64,000 nt of DNA from Prolixibacter denitrificans (GTDB lineage Bacteria; Bacteroidota; Bacteroidia; Bacteroidales; Prolixibacteraceae), in assembly GCF_003014495.1 (NCBI RefSeq), contig NZ_PYGC01000009.1:62001-126000 (forward strand), given 5' to 3'. A program made the translations under genes and the position numbers. The notes below the pieces were generated by a model. That model had not been told where the DNA came from, did not search any database, and saw nothing but the letters and a program-made list of their open reading frames with translations. Positions 27,714 to 36,307 of the stretch are shown here, one piece after another (within the stretch, counting starts at the first letter, position 1; each line of letters starts with the position of its first letter).

Positions 27714-29015
27714 ATGAATTACAACGGAAAAAAAGTAGCTTTTACCACGCTGGGATGTAAACTGAACTTCTCGGAAACGTCCACCATTGCCCGCTCATTC
27801 GAGGAGATGGGCTTCAACCGGACCGGGTTCAGGGACAAGGCCGATGTTTACGTTATCAACACCTGCTCGGTGACGGACACCGCCGACAAGAAAAGCCGCG
27901 CCATCATCCGTCAGGCCGTTAGGCAGAACCCCGCTGCATTTATTGTGGTGGTGGGATGTTATGCCCAGCTAAAGCCCGACGAAGTGGCATCTATCGAAGG
28001 GGTTGACCTGGTGTTGGGAGCCAACGACAAATTCAACATCACCAAATATCTCGACGGACTCGAGAAACACAAGGGAGGCGAGGTGCACAACTGCTCGTTC
28101 ACCCGTATCAATAAGTTCGACCATGCGTATTCATATGGCGATCGTACCCGCAGTTTCCTGAAAGTACAGGACGGCTGCAACTATTTCTGTACGTACTGCA
28201 CCATTCCAATGGCGCGCGGAAAAAGCCGGAACCCGAGCATTGCCAGCCTGGTGGAAGAAGCAACACGGGCCGGCAAACAAGGCATTCGCGAGATTATTCT
28301 CACGGGAGTGAACATTGGCGACTTCGGACAAAGCACCGGCGAAACATTTTACGATTTGGTACAGGCGTTGGATGAAGTCGAAAGCATCGACCGTATACGC
28401 ATTTCGTCCATTGAGCCGAATTTGCTGAACGACGATATCATCGAATTTGTGGCCCGCTCGAAGCGGATTGCACCGCATTTTCATATACCGTTGCAGGCTG
28501 GCACCAACGATGTGCTGCAACTCATGGGGCGTAAGTACAACCGGGAACTGTTTGCCCACCGCGTGGAGAAGATCAAGGAATTGCTGCCCCATGCCTTCAT
28601 TGGCGTAGACGTAATTGCCGGCATGAATGGCGAATCGGATGAACTGTTTGAAGAGTCGTACCGGTTCATCGAAAGTCTGGACATTTCGCAATTGCACGTA
28701 TTCCCTTATTCCGAGCGTTCGAAAACCAGTGCCCTGAAGATTGAAGGCGTGGTTCCAATGTCGGAACGCAAACGGAGAGTGGAAAAACTGAAAGAATTGT
28801 CTGACCAAAAGCTGAAGAATTTCTACCGGAAACACGATGGACAGAACCACCGGGTGCTGTTCGAGAAAAGCCGTTCGAAGACACGAATTACCGGATGGAC
28901 CGAAAACTACATCAAGGTAGAAACCGACTTCCATGACGATCTGGTGAACCAAATCAGGGAAGTGAAACTGTCAGGCATCAATCCAACCGGCAACATGGCC
29001 GTACTGGTTGATTAA
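27714..29015 (+). CDS. mtaB: tRNA t6A37 methylthiotransferase MtaB
   Basis: MtaB is a radical-SAM enzyme that converts t6A to ms2t6A at position 37 of ANN-decoding tRNAs. The 433-residue protein has the N-terminal MTTase domain with three cluster cysteines (TLGCKLNFSE, INTCSVTD, VVGCYAQ). The radical-SAM motif is CNYFCTYCTIP (near residue 155). A TRAM-like C-terminus follows. The VVGCYAQLKPDEV block favours MtaB over MiaB and RimO. The ATG at 27714 is supported by MNYNGKKVAFTTLGCKLN. A terminator follows. Confidence 0.95.
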   Translation: MNYNGKKVAFTTLGCKLNFSETSTIARSFEEMGFNRTGFRDKADVYVINTCSVTDTADKKSRAIIRQAVRQNPAAFIVVVGCYAQLKPDEVASIEGVDLVLGANDKFNITKYLDGLEKHKGGEVHNCSFTRINKFDHAYSYGDRTRSFLKVQDGCNYFCTYCTIPMARGKSRNPSIASLVEEATRAGKQGIREIILTGVNIGDFGQSTGETFYDLVQALDEVESIDRIRISSIEPNLLNDDIIEFVARSKRIAPHFHIPLQAGTNDVLQLMGRKYNRELFAHRVEKIKELLPHAFIGVDVIAGMNGESDELFEESYRFIESLDISQLHVFPYSERSKTSALKIEGVVPMSERKRRVEKLKELSDQKLKNFYRKHDGQNHRVLFEKSRSKTRITGWTENYIKVETDFHDDLVNQIREVKLSGINPTGNMAVLVD

Positions 29016-29041
29016 GCAAAACTGAAAAACACGTCAACATA

Positions 29042-29080
29042 CATCCCGTCAGGATTTTCCGGCGGGATATTTTATTTTTA
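29042..29080 (+). terminator. Terminator after mtaB
   Basis: ATCCCG (29043-29048) pairs with CGGGAT (29063-29068), with further partial pairing inside. A T-rich tract follows. Confidence 0.7.
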
Positions 29081-29138
29081 TAAAAACGACAGGCCTTTCA
29101 TCCTGGTAAGGAAAATGCCAACCAAGGCGATTAATCCT

Positions 29139-29146
29139 TACTTTTG
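29139..29146 (+). promoter_or_regulatory. -7 promoter box for suhB
   Basis: TACTTTTG fits TAnnTTTG and lies 17 bp before the ATG at 29164, giving a very short leader. No good -33 box is seen. Confidence 0.5.
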
Positions 29147-29163
29147 TAGAAATTTTTTTTGTG

Positions 29164-29958
29164 ATGAATCTGGAAAAACTCTGCACCGAAGTTATCAGAA
29201 TTGTAAAAGAAACCGGTCAATTCATTGCCGGCGAACGGAAAACTTTTCAGCTGGATGCCGTTGAAAGGAAAGGTAAATCGGATTTTGTGTCGTACGTCGA
29301 TAAGAGCGCCGAGAAGCAACTCGTCGAGAAGCTTCATCAGCTGCTGCCCGAAGCCGGATTTATCACCGAAGAAAATACGGCAGGCAACGACGGGGAAGAG
29401 TTTAAATGGATCATCGATCCGCTCGACGGGACCACCAATTTCATTCACGGTATTCCTCCGTTCGCAGTAAGCGTCGCCCTGCTGCAAGGCAACGAACTCG
29501 TCGTGGGGGTAGTGTACGAGATTACGCAGGACGAATGTTTTTATGCCTGGAAAGACAGTGCAGCCTACCTCAATGGCAACGTTATTCGCGTTAGCGATGC
29601 GGCCACCACGCAGGATTCGCTCATTGCCACCGGCTTTCCTTACTACAATTTCGATCGGCTCGATGGATATATCGATGCCATGAGCCACTTCATGCAACAT
29701 TCGCATGGCCTGCGCCGGTTAGGTTCGGCGGCCACTGATCTGGCGTACGTGGCAGCCGGACGTTTCGAAGCCTTCTGGGAACATGCGCTTCACGCCTGGG
29801 ATGTAGCAGCCGGAGTATTGATTATCAAGCAAGCAGGCGGACAGGTAACCGACTTCAACGGCGGCGACAATTTCCTGTTCGGTGGAGAAATCGTGGCGGC
29901 AAACGATGCATATTTCAAGGAATTTTACGACATTGTACATCAACATCTCGGCAACTGA
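29164..29958 (+). CDS. suhB: Inositol monophosphatase family protein
   Basis: This 264-residue Mg2+-dependent phosphatase has the metal-site motifs VSYVDKSAEKQLVE, FITEEN, WIIDPLDGTTNFIHG and the C-terminal HAWDVAAGVLIIKQAGG. Members hydrolyse inositol-1-phosphate or related sugar phosphates; substrate cannot be fixed from sequence. ATG 29164 is used rather than the GTG one codon upstream. A small hypothetical gene follows after 9 bp and is likely co-transcribed. Confidence 0.93.
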   Translation: MNLEKLCTEVIRIVKETGQFIAGERKTFQLDAVERKGKSDFVSYVDKSAEKQLVEKLHQLLPEAGFITEENTAGNDGEEFKWIIDPLDGTTNFIHGIPPFAVSVALLQGNELVVGVVYEITQDECFYAWKDSAAYLNGNVIRVSDAATTQDSLIATGFPYYNFDRLDGYIDAMSHFMQHSHGLRRLGSAATDLAYVAAGRFEAFWEHALHAWDVAAGVLIIKQAGGQVTDFNGGDNFLFGGEIVAANDAYFKEFYDIVHQHLGN

Positions 29959-29967
29959 ATATTGACC

Positions 29968-30438
29968 ATGAGAGAAATAGACATTCTAAAAGAACAGATT
30001 GCCCGCCTCGAAGAGAAGCGTTTCGATCTGGAAGCCTGGAAAGCACATACGCTGATTTACATCTCCCGCATCTTCGGCGAAGGCAGCGAACATGCCCGGC
30101 TCATCAACAACCTCAAGTACGATTATTCCAGCTGGAACCTGCGGGACACATCCGGCGGTATCAAACTAACTGACCCAATTCGCGTCCAGGCTCGTGAGAT
30201 TCTCGACGCCGCCATCCACGAACTGGAAATCTTCGGGTTACCGCAGAAAACCAGCGAAACACATCAACCGCTGCTGGACGCATTTAGCAACGAGCTAACA
30301 GGCCGCGAACAAAAAGAGTTAGAGAAGATCCTGGAAATGAACGCCAAAGAACGCGACAAGGCGCTGGGAACATTCATCGACAGCAAAAACAAAGAAACGT
30401 TGGTTGCCATTCTGTTGCAATTATTCCAACAATCTTAA
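29968..30438 (+). CDS. Conserved hypothetical protein
   Basis: This 156-residue cytosolic protein is not recognised. It begins with a charged helix (REIDILKEQIARLEEKRFDLE) and is mostly helical by composition, without signal peptide or membrane segment. A motif SSWNLRDTSGGIKLTDPIR lies in the middle. It is nine bases downstream of suhB and 18 bp upstream of the lipid A acyltransferase gene on the same strand, so it is probably part of that operon. Confidence 0.7.
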   Translation: MREIDILKEQIARLEEKRFDLEAWKAHTLIYISRIFGEGSEHARLINNLKYDYSSWNLRDTSGGIKLTDPIRVQAREILDAAIHELEIFGLPQKTSETHQPLLDAFSNELTGREQKELEKILEMNAKERDKALGTFIDSKNKETLVAILLQLFQQS

Positions 30439-30456
30439 TCGAACGTTTATTTCTTT

Positions 30457-31356
30457 ATGACTTATCTGTTATATCACATTCTCAGAGGATTTACATGGCT
30501 AAACCATTTTCTTCCACTGCGTGTGCATTATGCTTTTTCTGATTTCCTTTTTTTTCTTGTATATCGTGTTTTCGGCTATCGCCGGAAAGTTGTCCAAACC
30601 AACCTCGCAAATGCTTTTCCTGAAAAGACGGAGCAGGAGCGAAAAAAAATCGAACGACAGTTCTACCGCCATTTCTGTGATAGCTTTATTGAAACACTTT
30701 ATTTCTCACAAATTTCACCTTCCAGGATTAAGAAACGAATGAAGTTTCTCAATCCTGAACTGGCAGAAAAATACCTGGATGAAGGCCGTCAGGTAATTGT
30801 TTCGATGGGACACCACAACAACTGGGAATGGATGTGCAGTTGGGGTTTGCACACAAAGACAGAGTTCTACGTCGTATACAAACCATTGCACAACAAAAGC
30901 ATCGATCGATTTTACTATAAACTCCGAAGTCGTTTCAATGCCATCCCTCTTGAAAAAAACAAAACTTTCAGGCAGCTGGTTAGCGATAAAAATGAAAATA
31001 AAGTCGCCGCTGCCGGTTTTCTGAATGACCAGACGCCGAAGAAAAACGAAATCCAGTACTGGACCACTTTCCTCAACCAGGAAACACCTATTCTGTTAGG
31101 AACAGAAAAAATTGCAAAAAAAGTCGATGCCGTAGTACTTGGTGCTCACATGCAAAAACAGAAGCGGGGCCATTATACGCTGACTTTTCACCTGATTACC
31201 GATAAACCCAAAGAAACGGCTCAATACGAGATCACTGAAAAACATACCCGTTTCCTCGAACAAATCATCAAAGATGAACCGGCTTACTGGCTTTGGTCTC
31301 ACCGCCGCTGGAAACACAAACGCGAACCTGAAAATACGGAGAGCACTGGCAAATGA
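30457..31356 (+). CDS. Lipid A acyltransferase (LpxL/HtrB family)
   Basis: This is a 299-residue inner-membrane acyltransferase of the LpxL/HtrB family that adds a secondary acyl chain to lipid A. An N-terminal hydrophobic anchor is followed by RKVVQTNLANAFPEKTEQE. The HX4E catalytic motif is in SMGHHNNWEWM (near residue 115), and FLNDQTPKKNE follows. The terminal WSHRRWKHKRE is typical of the family. It overlaps the next gene by 4 bp (ATGA), so translation is probably coupled. Confidence 0.92.
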   Translation: MTYLLYHILRGFTWLNHFLPLRVHYAFSDFLFFLVYRVFGYRRKVVQTNLANAFPEKTEQERKKIERQFYRHFCDSFIETLYFSQISPSRIKKRMKFLNPELAEKYLDEGRQVIVSMGHHNNWEWMCSWGLHTKTEFYVVYKPLHNKSIDRFYYKLRSRFNAIPLEKNKTFRQLVSDKNENKVAAAGFLNDQTPKKNEIQYWTTFLNQETPILLGTEKIAKKVDAVVLGAHMQKQKRGHYTLTFHLITDKPKETAQYEITEKHTRFLEQIIKDEPAYWLWSHRRWKHKREPENTESTGK

Positions 31357-32378
31357 AAGTATCAGTTGTCATATTGAATTGGAACGGACAGGATTTTTTG
31401 CGCCAATACCTGCCGCCATTGGTAAAATACAGCAACTTACCCGAAGTGGAAGTGGTAGTTGCCGACAACGGTTCCACCGACAGCAGTCGCGAAGTGGTAG
31501 AGAAAGAGTTTCCATCTGTTCGTTATTTGCAACTGCACGAAAACTATGGCTTTGCTGAAGGTTACAACCAGGCTCTCAAACAAATCGAAGCTGAATATTA
31601 CCTATTGCTCAATTCGGATGTAGAAGTAACCGAAAACTGGCTTGAGCCGCTCGTCGAAATGATGGATGCCGATCCGTCGATTGGCGCTTGCCAACCTAAG
31701 ATTTTACAAACGGAAAAGCCGGAATATTTCGAATATGCCGGAGCAGCCGGTGGTTTTATCGACCGGTTTGGTTACCCGTTTTGTCGCGGTCGCTTGCTCG
31801 ATGTGGTCGAAAAAGATGAAGGACAGTACAACGAAAGCACCGAGATCTTTTGGGGAACCGGCGCCTGCCTGATGGTTCGCTCATCGGTATGGAAAGAGCT
31901 GGAAGGACTGGATGCACATTTCTGGGCACACATGGAAGAGATTGACCTGTGCTGGCGCATGAAAAACCGCGGCTATAAGATATATTACAATCACCAATCG
32001 ACTGTACACCATGTGGGTGGTGGAAGTCTTTCGTACGGAAATCCGCGGAAGATCTACCTCAACTTCCGCAACAACCTGTTTCTTCTGTACAAAAATTTGC
32101 CGTCTGTTTTATTGTTTCCGGTGCTGTTCAGCCGGATGATGCTCGACGGAGTCGCTGCACTTCAGTTTTTAGTTACCGGTCAGGTAGCAGCTTTCCGGAA
32201 GGTATTCATGGCACATGTCGCTTTTTACCGTCATCTTTCCCATCTTCGGAAACAACGGAAGCAACTGCTCAGCCAGGTTACCACTGAGAAACACCTGCAA
32301 ATCTACCGTGGAAGTCTGGTCTGGAATTACTATGCCAGGGGAAAAAGAAAATTCAGTGAGCTCAACTGGAAACCCTAA
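31353..32378 (+). CDS. Glycosyltransferase family 2
   Basis: This 341-residue GT2 enzyme has VSVVILNWNGQDFLRQYLPP at the N-terminus, ADNGSTDSS, and the DXD-type region LLLNSDVEV. The acceptor-side motif is AHMEEIDLCWRMKNRGY. A hydrophobic patch near residues 245-275 may associate with the membrane. It resembles rhamnosyl- or dTDP-sugar transferases of cell-surface polysaccharide synthesis. Coupling to the lipid A acyltransferase supports an envelope role; donor and acceptor are unknown. Confidence 0.9.
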   Translation: MKVSVVILNWNGQDFLRQYLPPLVKYSNLPEVEVVVADNGSTDSSREVVEKEFPSVRYLQLHENYGFAEGYNQALKQIEAEYYLLLNSDVEVTENWLEPLVEMMDADPSIGACQPKILQTEKPEYFEYAGAAGGFIDRFGYPFCRGRLLDVVEKDEGQYNESTEIFWGTGACLMVRSSVWKELEGLDAHFWAHMEEIDLCWRMKNRGYKIYYNHQSTVHHVGGGSLSYGNPRKIYLNFRNNLFLLYKNLPSVLLFPVLFSRMMLDGVAALQFLVTGQVAAFRKVFMAHVAFYRHLSHLRKQRKQLLSQVTTEKHLQIYRGSLVWNYYARGKRKFSELNWKP

Positions 32379-32499
32379 CGTTAAAAACACCTTTCAATCA
32401 TCATTTTCATTCGACCGCCGCAAATAAAGTTCAGATTTGTGATTTGAACTCCAAAGGAATATGCTAAATTTAAGAAGCATGTGTTTCCATTTTAACTGA

Positions 32500-33279
32500 A
32501 TGAAAAAGACCGGTCCGTCAGTATTTAAGGTCCTCCTGGGATTTGGTATTCTTTTCGTTGCCTACCAGATTCCCCTGGCTGTCTTGCATTATCTTCGCAG
32601 GACCGAACTCTTTTTGTTGCTACTGGTTGTTTTTCTGGTTGTAGCCTGGCTGGTTGCCCGCTGGCAGGGTTTCAGCGGACTAAAAGCGTATGGCTTGACC
32701 AATCTGTTGAAAAGTCGTAGCCGCTTGTTGTCCGGATTAGTCATTGGCCTGCTCTTTTTTTCGGCAGCTTTTCTCCTTTCAGTCCAATATAATATTGTTC
32801 AGATTAACTACCTGCCCGAACCCAAAGTGTTTTGGAAGCAAGCCTTGCTTTTTGCCTTAGTGACTATTCTTCCTGTAATCGCTTTCGATATTCTGTCGAT
32901 GGGATATTTATACCGCTTTTTGCACCGCCGCACAACACCCGAAACCTTCATCATCTTTTCGGCTATTGTTAGTACCGGAAACCAAATTTACCAATTCGAA
33001 AGCGGCCTGACGACACTCGTCTATTTATTTCTGCTGGGCATCATGCTGGTCTCTCCATTAATAATGACAGGAAATCTCTGGTATACGATTGGGCTTCACT
33101 GGGCCGTCAGCATTGTCTTCAGGTTAACTAACGATGTGTTGGTTATCGAAAACGGAACCAATCCGATTCCATCGCAATGGATTGTTATTGCCATTATCAT
33201 CATCCTCATCCCGGTAAATCACCTTTTCATCAATCAAACCCGCATGAGAAAATATCGAATTTCATCAAACATGCCGTAA
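32500..33279 (+). CDS. CPBP-like membrane protein lacking the catalytic glutamates
   Basis: This 259-residue protein has about seven hydrophobic segments and no signal peptide. It resembles CPBP/Abi intramembrane proteases around the second and last motifs. The usual EExxFRGYLY is FDILSMGYLY here, and the usual FGxxH region is STGNQIYQF. The last motif, NLWYTIGLHWAVSIV, keeps its His. The catalytic Glu pair and Arg are therefore absent, and the protein is probably not an active protease, if it belongs to the family at all. It is a solo gene after the glycosyltransferase. Confidence 0.6.
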   Translation: MKKTGPSVFKVLLGFGILFVAYQIPLAVLHYLRRTELFLLLLVVFLVVAWLVARWQGFSGLKAYGLTNLLKSRSRLLSGLVIGLLFFSAAFLLSVQYNIVQINYLPEPKVFWKQALLFALVTILPVIAFDILSMGYLYRFLHRRTTPETFIIFSAIVSTGNQIYQFESGLTTLVYLFLLGIMLVSPLIMTGNLWYTIGLHWAVSIVFRLTNDVLVIENGTNPIPSQWIVIAIIIILIPVNHLFINQTRMRKYRISSNMP

Positions 33280-33343
33280 GATCTCTTCATCCGGGTCCGT
33301 AAACAAGTGGAAATACACTCGCTTTCAGGTTTCAAGACGAATC

Positions 33344-33374
33344 ATTGTTCTGAAATAAAAATAAATGTAGCTTT
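33344..33374 (+). promoter_or_regulatory. Promoter of the SIS-isomerase operon
   Basis: TTG at 33344-33346 and TAGCTTTG at 33367-33374 are 20 bp apart, fitting -33/-7 elements. The inferred start leaves a leader of about 95 nt before the ATG at 33476. Confidence 0.6.
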
Positions 33375-33475
33375 GCGGCTTTGTTTTGAGGGGGAAATAA
33401 AATGACAGCATCAAGCTTTCTAATCATTGTCCGGAACAGACAAAGAATTTCCCCGGAGGAATTCAATTATCGCAA

Positions 33476-34108
33476 ATGAACGAACTAATTAACGATCTTT
33501 TACGGCGCGAAGCCGATGCTATTTCAACGATTCCGGTCAAGGAAGGTTACGAAGCTGCTGTTGAAATTCTGTATGAAAGGATTCATCAGCAACATGGCAA
33601 GTTGGTAACCAGTGGAATGGGTAAAGCCGGGCAAATTGCGCTGAACATTGCTACCACTTTTAGCTCAACCGGAACGCCGTCCATCTTCCTACATCCGAGT
33701 GAAGCACAGCACGGAGATTTGGGAGTCTTGCAACCGAACGATGTATTGCTGCTCATTTCAAACTCGGGGAAAACCCGTGAAATACTGGAACTGATTGATT
33801 TAGCAGAAAATTTGTATCCCAATCTTCCGCTCATCGTAATAACAAGTAACGAAGAGAGTCACCTGGCTTTGACAGCTGATGTGGTTCTTCCTACCGGAAA
33901 CCCCAAAGAACTCTGTCCGCTGGGCTTGACTCCATCGACATCTACAACTGTTATGACTGTTATTGGAGACATATTGGTTAACCTGATGATGCGCCGAATT
34001 GAGTTTTCGAGCGAAGAATATGCCAAACGTCATCACGGTGGTTATCTGGGTCACAAATCGCGCCGGCTGGCCAAAGGAATGGAACGGCTGGCAAAAGAAA
34101 AATCATAA
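33476..34108 (+). CDS. SIS-domain sugar-phosphate isomerase (KpsF/GutQ type), no CBS domains
   Basis: This 210-residue protein is a single SIS domain of the arabinose-5-phosphate isomerase type, which feeds Kdo synthesis for lipopolysaccharide. Markers are VTSGMGKAGQIALNIATTF, FLHPSEAQHGDLGVL, LLISNSGKTREI and GLTPSTSTTVM. The final HHGGYLGHKS is the tail seen before the CBS pair in longer enzymes. The CBS pair is missing here, with the stop in a natural place. SIS-only forms with isomerase activity have been described, so this is probably complete and functional. The isochorismatase-like gene follows after 12 bp. Confidence 0.9.
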   Translation: MNELINDLLRREADAISTIPVKEGYEAAVEILYERIHQQHGKLVTSGMGKAGQIALNIATTFSSTGTPSIFLHPSEAQHGDLGVLQPNDVLLLISNSGKTREILELIDLAENLYPNLPLIVITSNEESHLALTADVVLPTGNPKELCPLGLTPSTSTTVMTVIGDILVNLMMRRIEFSSEEYAKRHHGGYLGHKSRRLAKGMERLAKEKS

Positions 34109-34120
34109 ACCAAAAGAATC

Positions 34121-34663
34121 ATGCGTATCACAAGAGAAAACACAACCGGATTAATCATTGACATTCAGGAACGTTTGTTCCCTGCAATGAGCAACAAGGA
34201 GACCCTACTCAAAAATGCTCAAATACTGGTAAAAGGCTTGCAGGTCCTGGGAATTTCCACTGTTTTTACGCAGCAATATACCCGTGGTTTGGGAAAAACG
34301 CTGGACGAGATTTCCAGTCTGGTTCCCGGTTTTTCGTACTTCGAAAAGTCGGACTTCAGCAGCTATCATGTACCGGAATACCAACTTTTCCTGGAACAGA
34401 AAAATTATGAGAATGTCATCATTGCCGGAATCGAATCGCATGTTTGCGTTCTCCAAACCGCTATCGACCTGAAACATTCTGGTTACCACCCTATTGTAGT
34501 GATGGATTGCACCGATTCGCGTACCGAAGCCAACAAACAACTGGCTATGGAACGCTTCCGCCACGAGGGCATTATGATGACTTCGTACGAATCCATCTTG
34601 TTCGAGCTGACAACTACCGCTAAAGCTCCCGAGTTCAAGACCATTTCAAATCTGGTTAAATAA
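34121..34663 (+). CDS. Isochorismatase-family hydrolase
   Basis: This 180-residue cysteine hydrolase has the family triad: Asp in GLIIDIQERL, Lys in YFEKSDFSSY and Cys in GIESHVCVLQTAIDL. It is similar to YcaC/nicotinamidase-like hydrolases of unknown substrate. It is likely co-transcribed with the SIS isomerase, without an evident pathway link. A terminator follows. Confidence 0.9.
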   Translation: MRITRENTTGLIIDIQERLFPAMSNKETLLKNAQILVKGLQVLGISTVFTQQYTRGLGKTLDEISSLVPGFSYFEKSDFSSYHVPEYQLFLEQKNYENVIIAGIESHVCVLQTAIDLKHSGYHPIVVMDCTDSRTEANKQLAMERFRHEGIMMTSYESILFELTTTAKAPEFKTISNLVK

Positions 34664-34688
34664 AAGATAATCAAATACCCGATAGTTC

Positions 34689-34717
34689 ATGCCGCGTCAT
34701 TCAATGCGGCATTTTTA
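34689..34717 (+). terminator. Intrinsic terminator
   Basis: ATGCCGC (34689-34695) and GCGGCAT (34706-34712) form a seven-pair stem followed by T residues. Confidence 0.8.
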
Positions 34718-34838
34718 TTTCCGAAAACAGCATTTTTATCTGCAAGTCATTTTTTACACCGATTTCTTTAACAGAAACGAATCTATCCTGAGCCATTTCC
34801 TGTTATCTTTATGGAGACGACCAATATCAAACACTTGA

Positions 34839-36296
34839 ATGACGGGAGTATTACCATATCTAACGATTCTGTACTATTTAATCGTTATCGTCTTCTTCTT
34901 TTCGATTCTGCTGAGAAATAAGCATCCGCTGAAGACTCAGTCGTACTTACTTGTGCTGGTTTTGCTACCCGTTTTAGGCATTATCATTTATCTGTTTTTC
35001 GGTGTCGATACCCGAAAACGAAAACTCTTTTCGCGCAAAGCAATTGCCGACCAGAAACTGTTGCAGGCATGGAGTAGGTATTACGCCGATTTCCTGTCGA
35101 AAAGTAAATCCGACCTGGTTGAATTGCTCCAGGACAAGTGGAGGATTCCTTTCCTGTCATGGCGAAACAGTTTTGCTCCCCTCTTCCTGCAGAACACCAT
35201 CACCATTCTGAACAACGGCGAAGAAAAATATCCTGTACTGTTTGAAAAATTGCAGACGGCAAAGCACCATATTCACATTGAATATTATATCATTACCGAG
35301 GGAAAAATATTTAATCGCGTTTGCGAGATTCTGGAACAGAAAGCCCGCGAAGGGGTGGAAGTCCGGTTGATTTACGATGGCTACGGCAGCCGGAAGCTAA
35401 AAAACAAAACCCTCAGACGCCTTGCAAAAGCGGGCGTTCAAACCGGCGAATACAACTCGGTACTGTTTCCACGCTTTGCCAATCGGCTGAATTTCCGTAC
35501 TCACCGGAAAATAGTAGTCATCGATGGGAAAACCGCTTTCACCGGTGGCATCAACCTCGCAGACAATTATGTAAATGGTAAGCGGAAATGGCCGAAACGC
35601 CCAAAGATGTGGCGTGATGTTCACTGCATGATTGAGGGCGATGCCTGCTATTCTCTGCAGCTTCTTTTCTTTCTCGACTGGTATTTTGTTAGCAACATCG
35701 CCCTGAATATAGGTCCCCCATACTTTCCGCGCGAAAATAACGAAGGCACATCGCCGACCCTGATTGTGGGCAGCGAACCGGATTCGGACAGTCCCAACAT
35801 CATGGAGACCTACTTCCAACTTATCTCACTTGCGCAGAAAGAGTTATTCATTGCGACGCCATATTTTATCCCGAACGAAAGCATCATCACCGCACTAAAA
35901 ACAACCGCCAAATCGGGAATACGGGTAGTACTTATGCTACCTCAGGAAAGTGACTCATTTATTGTTTCGGCGGCAAGCTACACTTACCTGGGCGAGCTTA
36001 TTGAAAGCGATGTGGAAATTCATCTGTACCAGAAAGGAATGCTTCATGCCAAAACCATCGTCATCGATGGAGAAGTGGCCTCAGTTGGAACCGCCAACAT
36101 GGATTACCGCAGTTTCGATTCCAATGCCGAAGTCAACGCTATCATTATGGACGAGGAAGTGGCAGGAAAAATAAAAGCCGACTTTGAGAACGATTTAAAA
36201 GACTCCTACCGGTTATCGCTTGCCGAATGGGAAGACCGGCCTATTGCTCAAAAGCTGATTGGATCAATGGCCCGCCTGATTGCTCCGTTATTGTAA
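34839..36296 (+). CDS. cls: Cardiolipin synthase
   Basis: This membrane phospholipase-D-type enzyme condenses phosphatidylglycerol to cardiolipin. Its 485 residues begin with two transmembrane helices (about 5-25 and 35-55). The two catalytic HKD motifs are HRKIVVIDGKTAFTGG (near 221) and HAKTIVIDGEVASVGTANMD (near 402). The length is standard. It is flanked by a terminator upstream and converges with the ArnT-like gene downstream, with an 11-bp gap. Confidence 0.94.
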   Translation: MTGVLPYLTILYYLIVIVFFFSILLRNKHPLKTQSYLLVLVLLPVLGIIIYLFFGVDTRKRKLFSRKAIADQKLLQAWSRYYADFLSKSKSDLVELLQDKWRIPFLSWRNSFAPLFLQNTITILNNGEEKYPVLFEKLQTAKHHIHIEYYIITEGKIFNRVCEILEQKAREGVEVRLIYDGYGSRKLKNKTLRRLAKAGVQTGEYNSVLFPRFANRLNFRTHRKIVVIDGKTAFTGGINLADNYVNGKRKWPKRPKMWRDVHCMIEGDACYSLQLLFFLDWYFVSNIALNIGPPYFPRENNEGTSPTLIVGSEPDSDSPNIMETYFQLISLAQKELFIATPYFIPNESIITALKTTAKSGIRVVLMLPQESDSFIVSAASYTYLGELIESDVEIHLYQKGMLHAKTIVIDGEVASVGTANMDYRSFDSNAEVNAIIMDEEVAGKIKADFENDLKDSYRLSLAEWEDRPIAQKLIGSMARLIAPLL

Positions 36297-36307
36297 CACA
36301 AATTCAC

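Noticed and set aside
28131-28952. Long open frame on the minus strand opposite mtaB
   Set aside because: It lies wholly within the mtaB gene, has no recognisable family and no promoter or neighbour context; mtaB has full family motifs.
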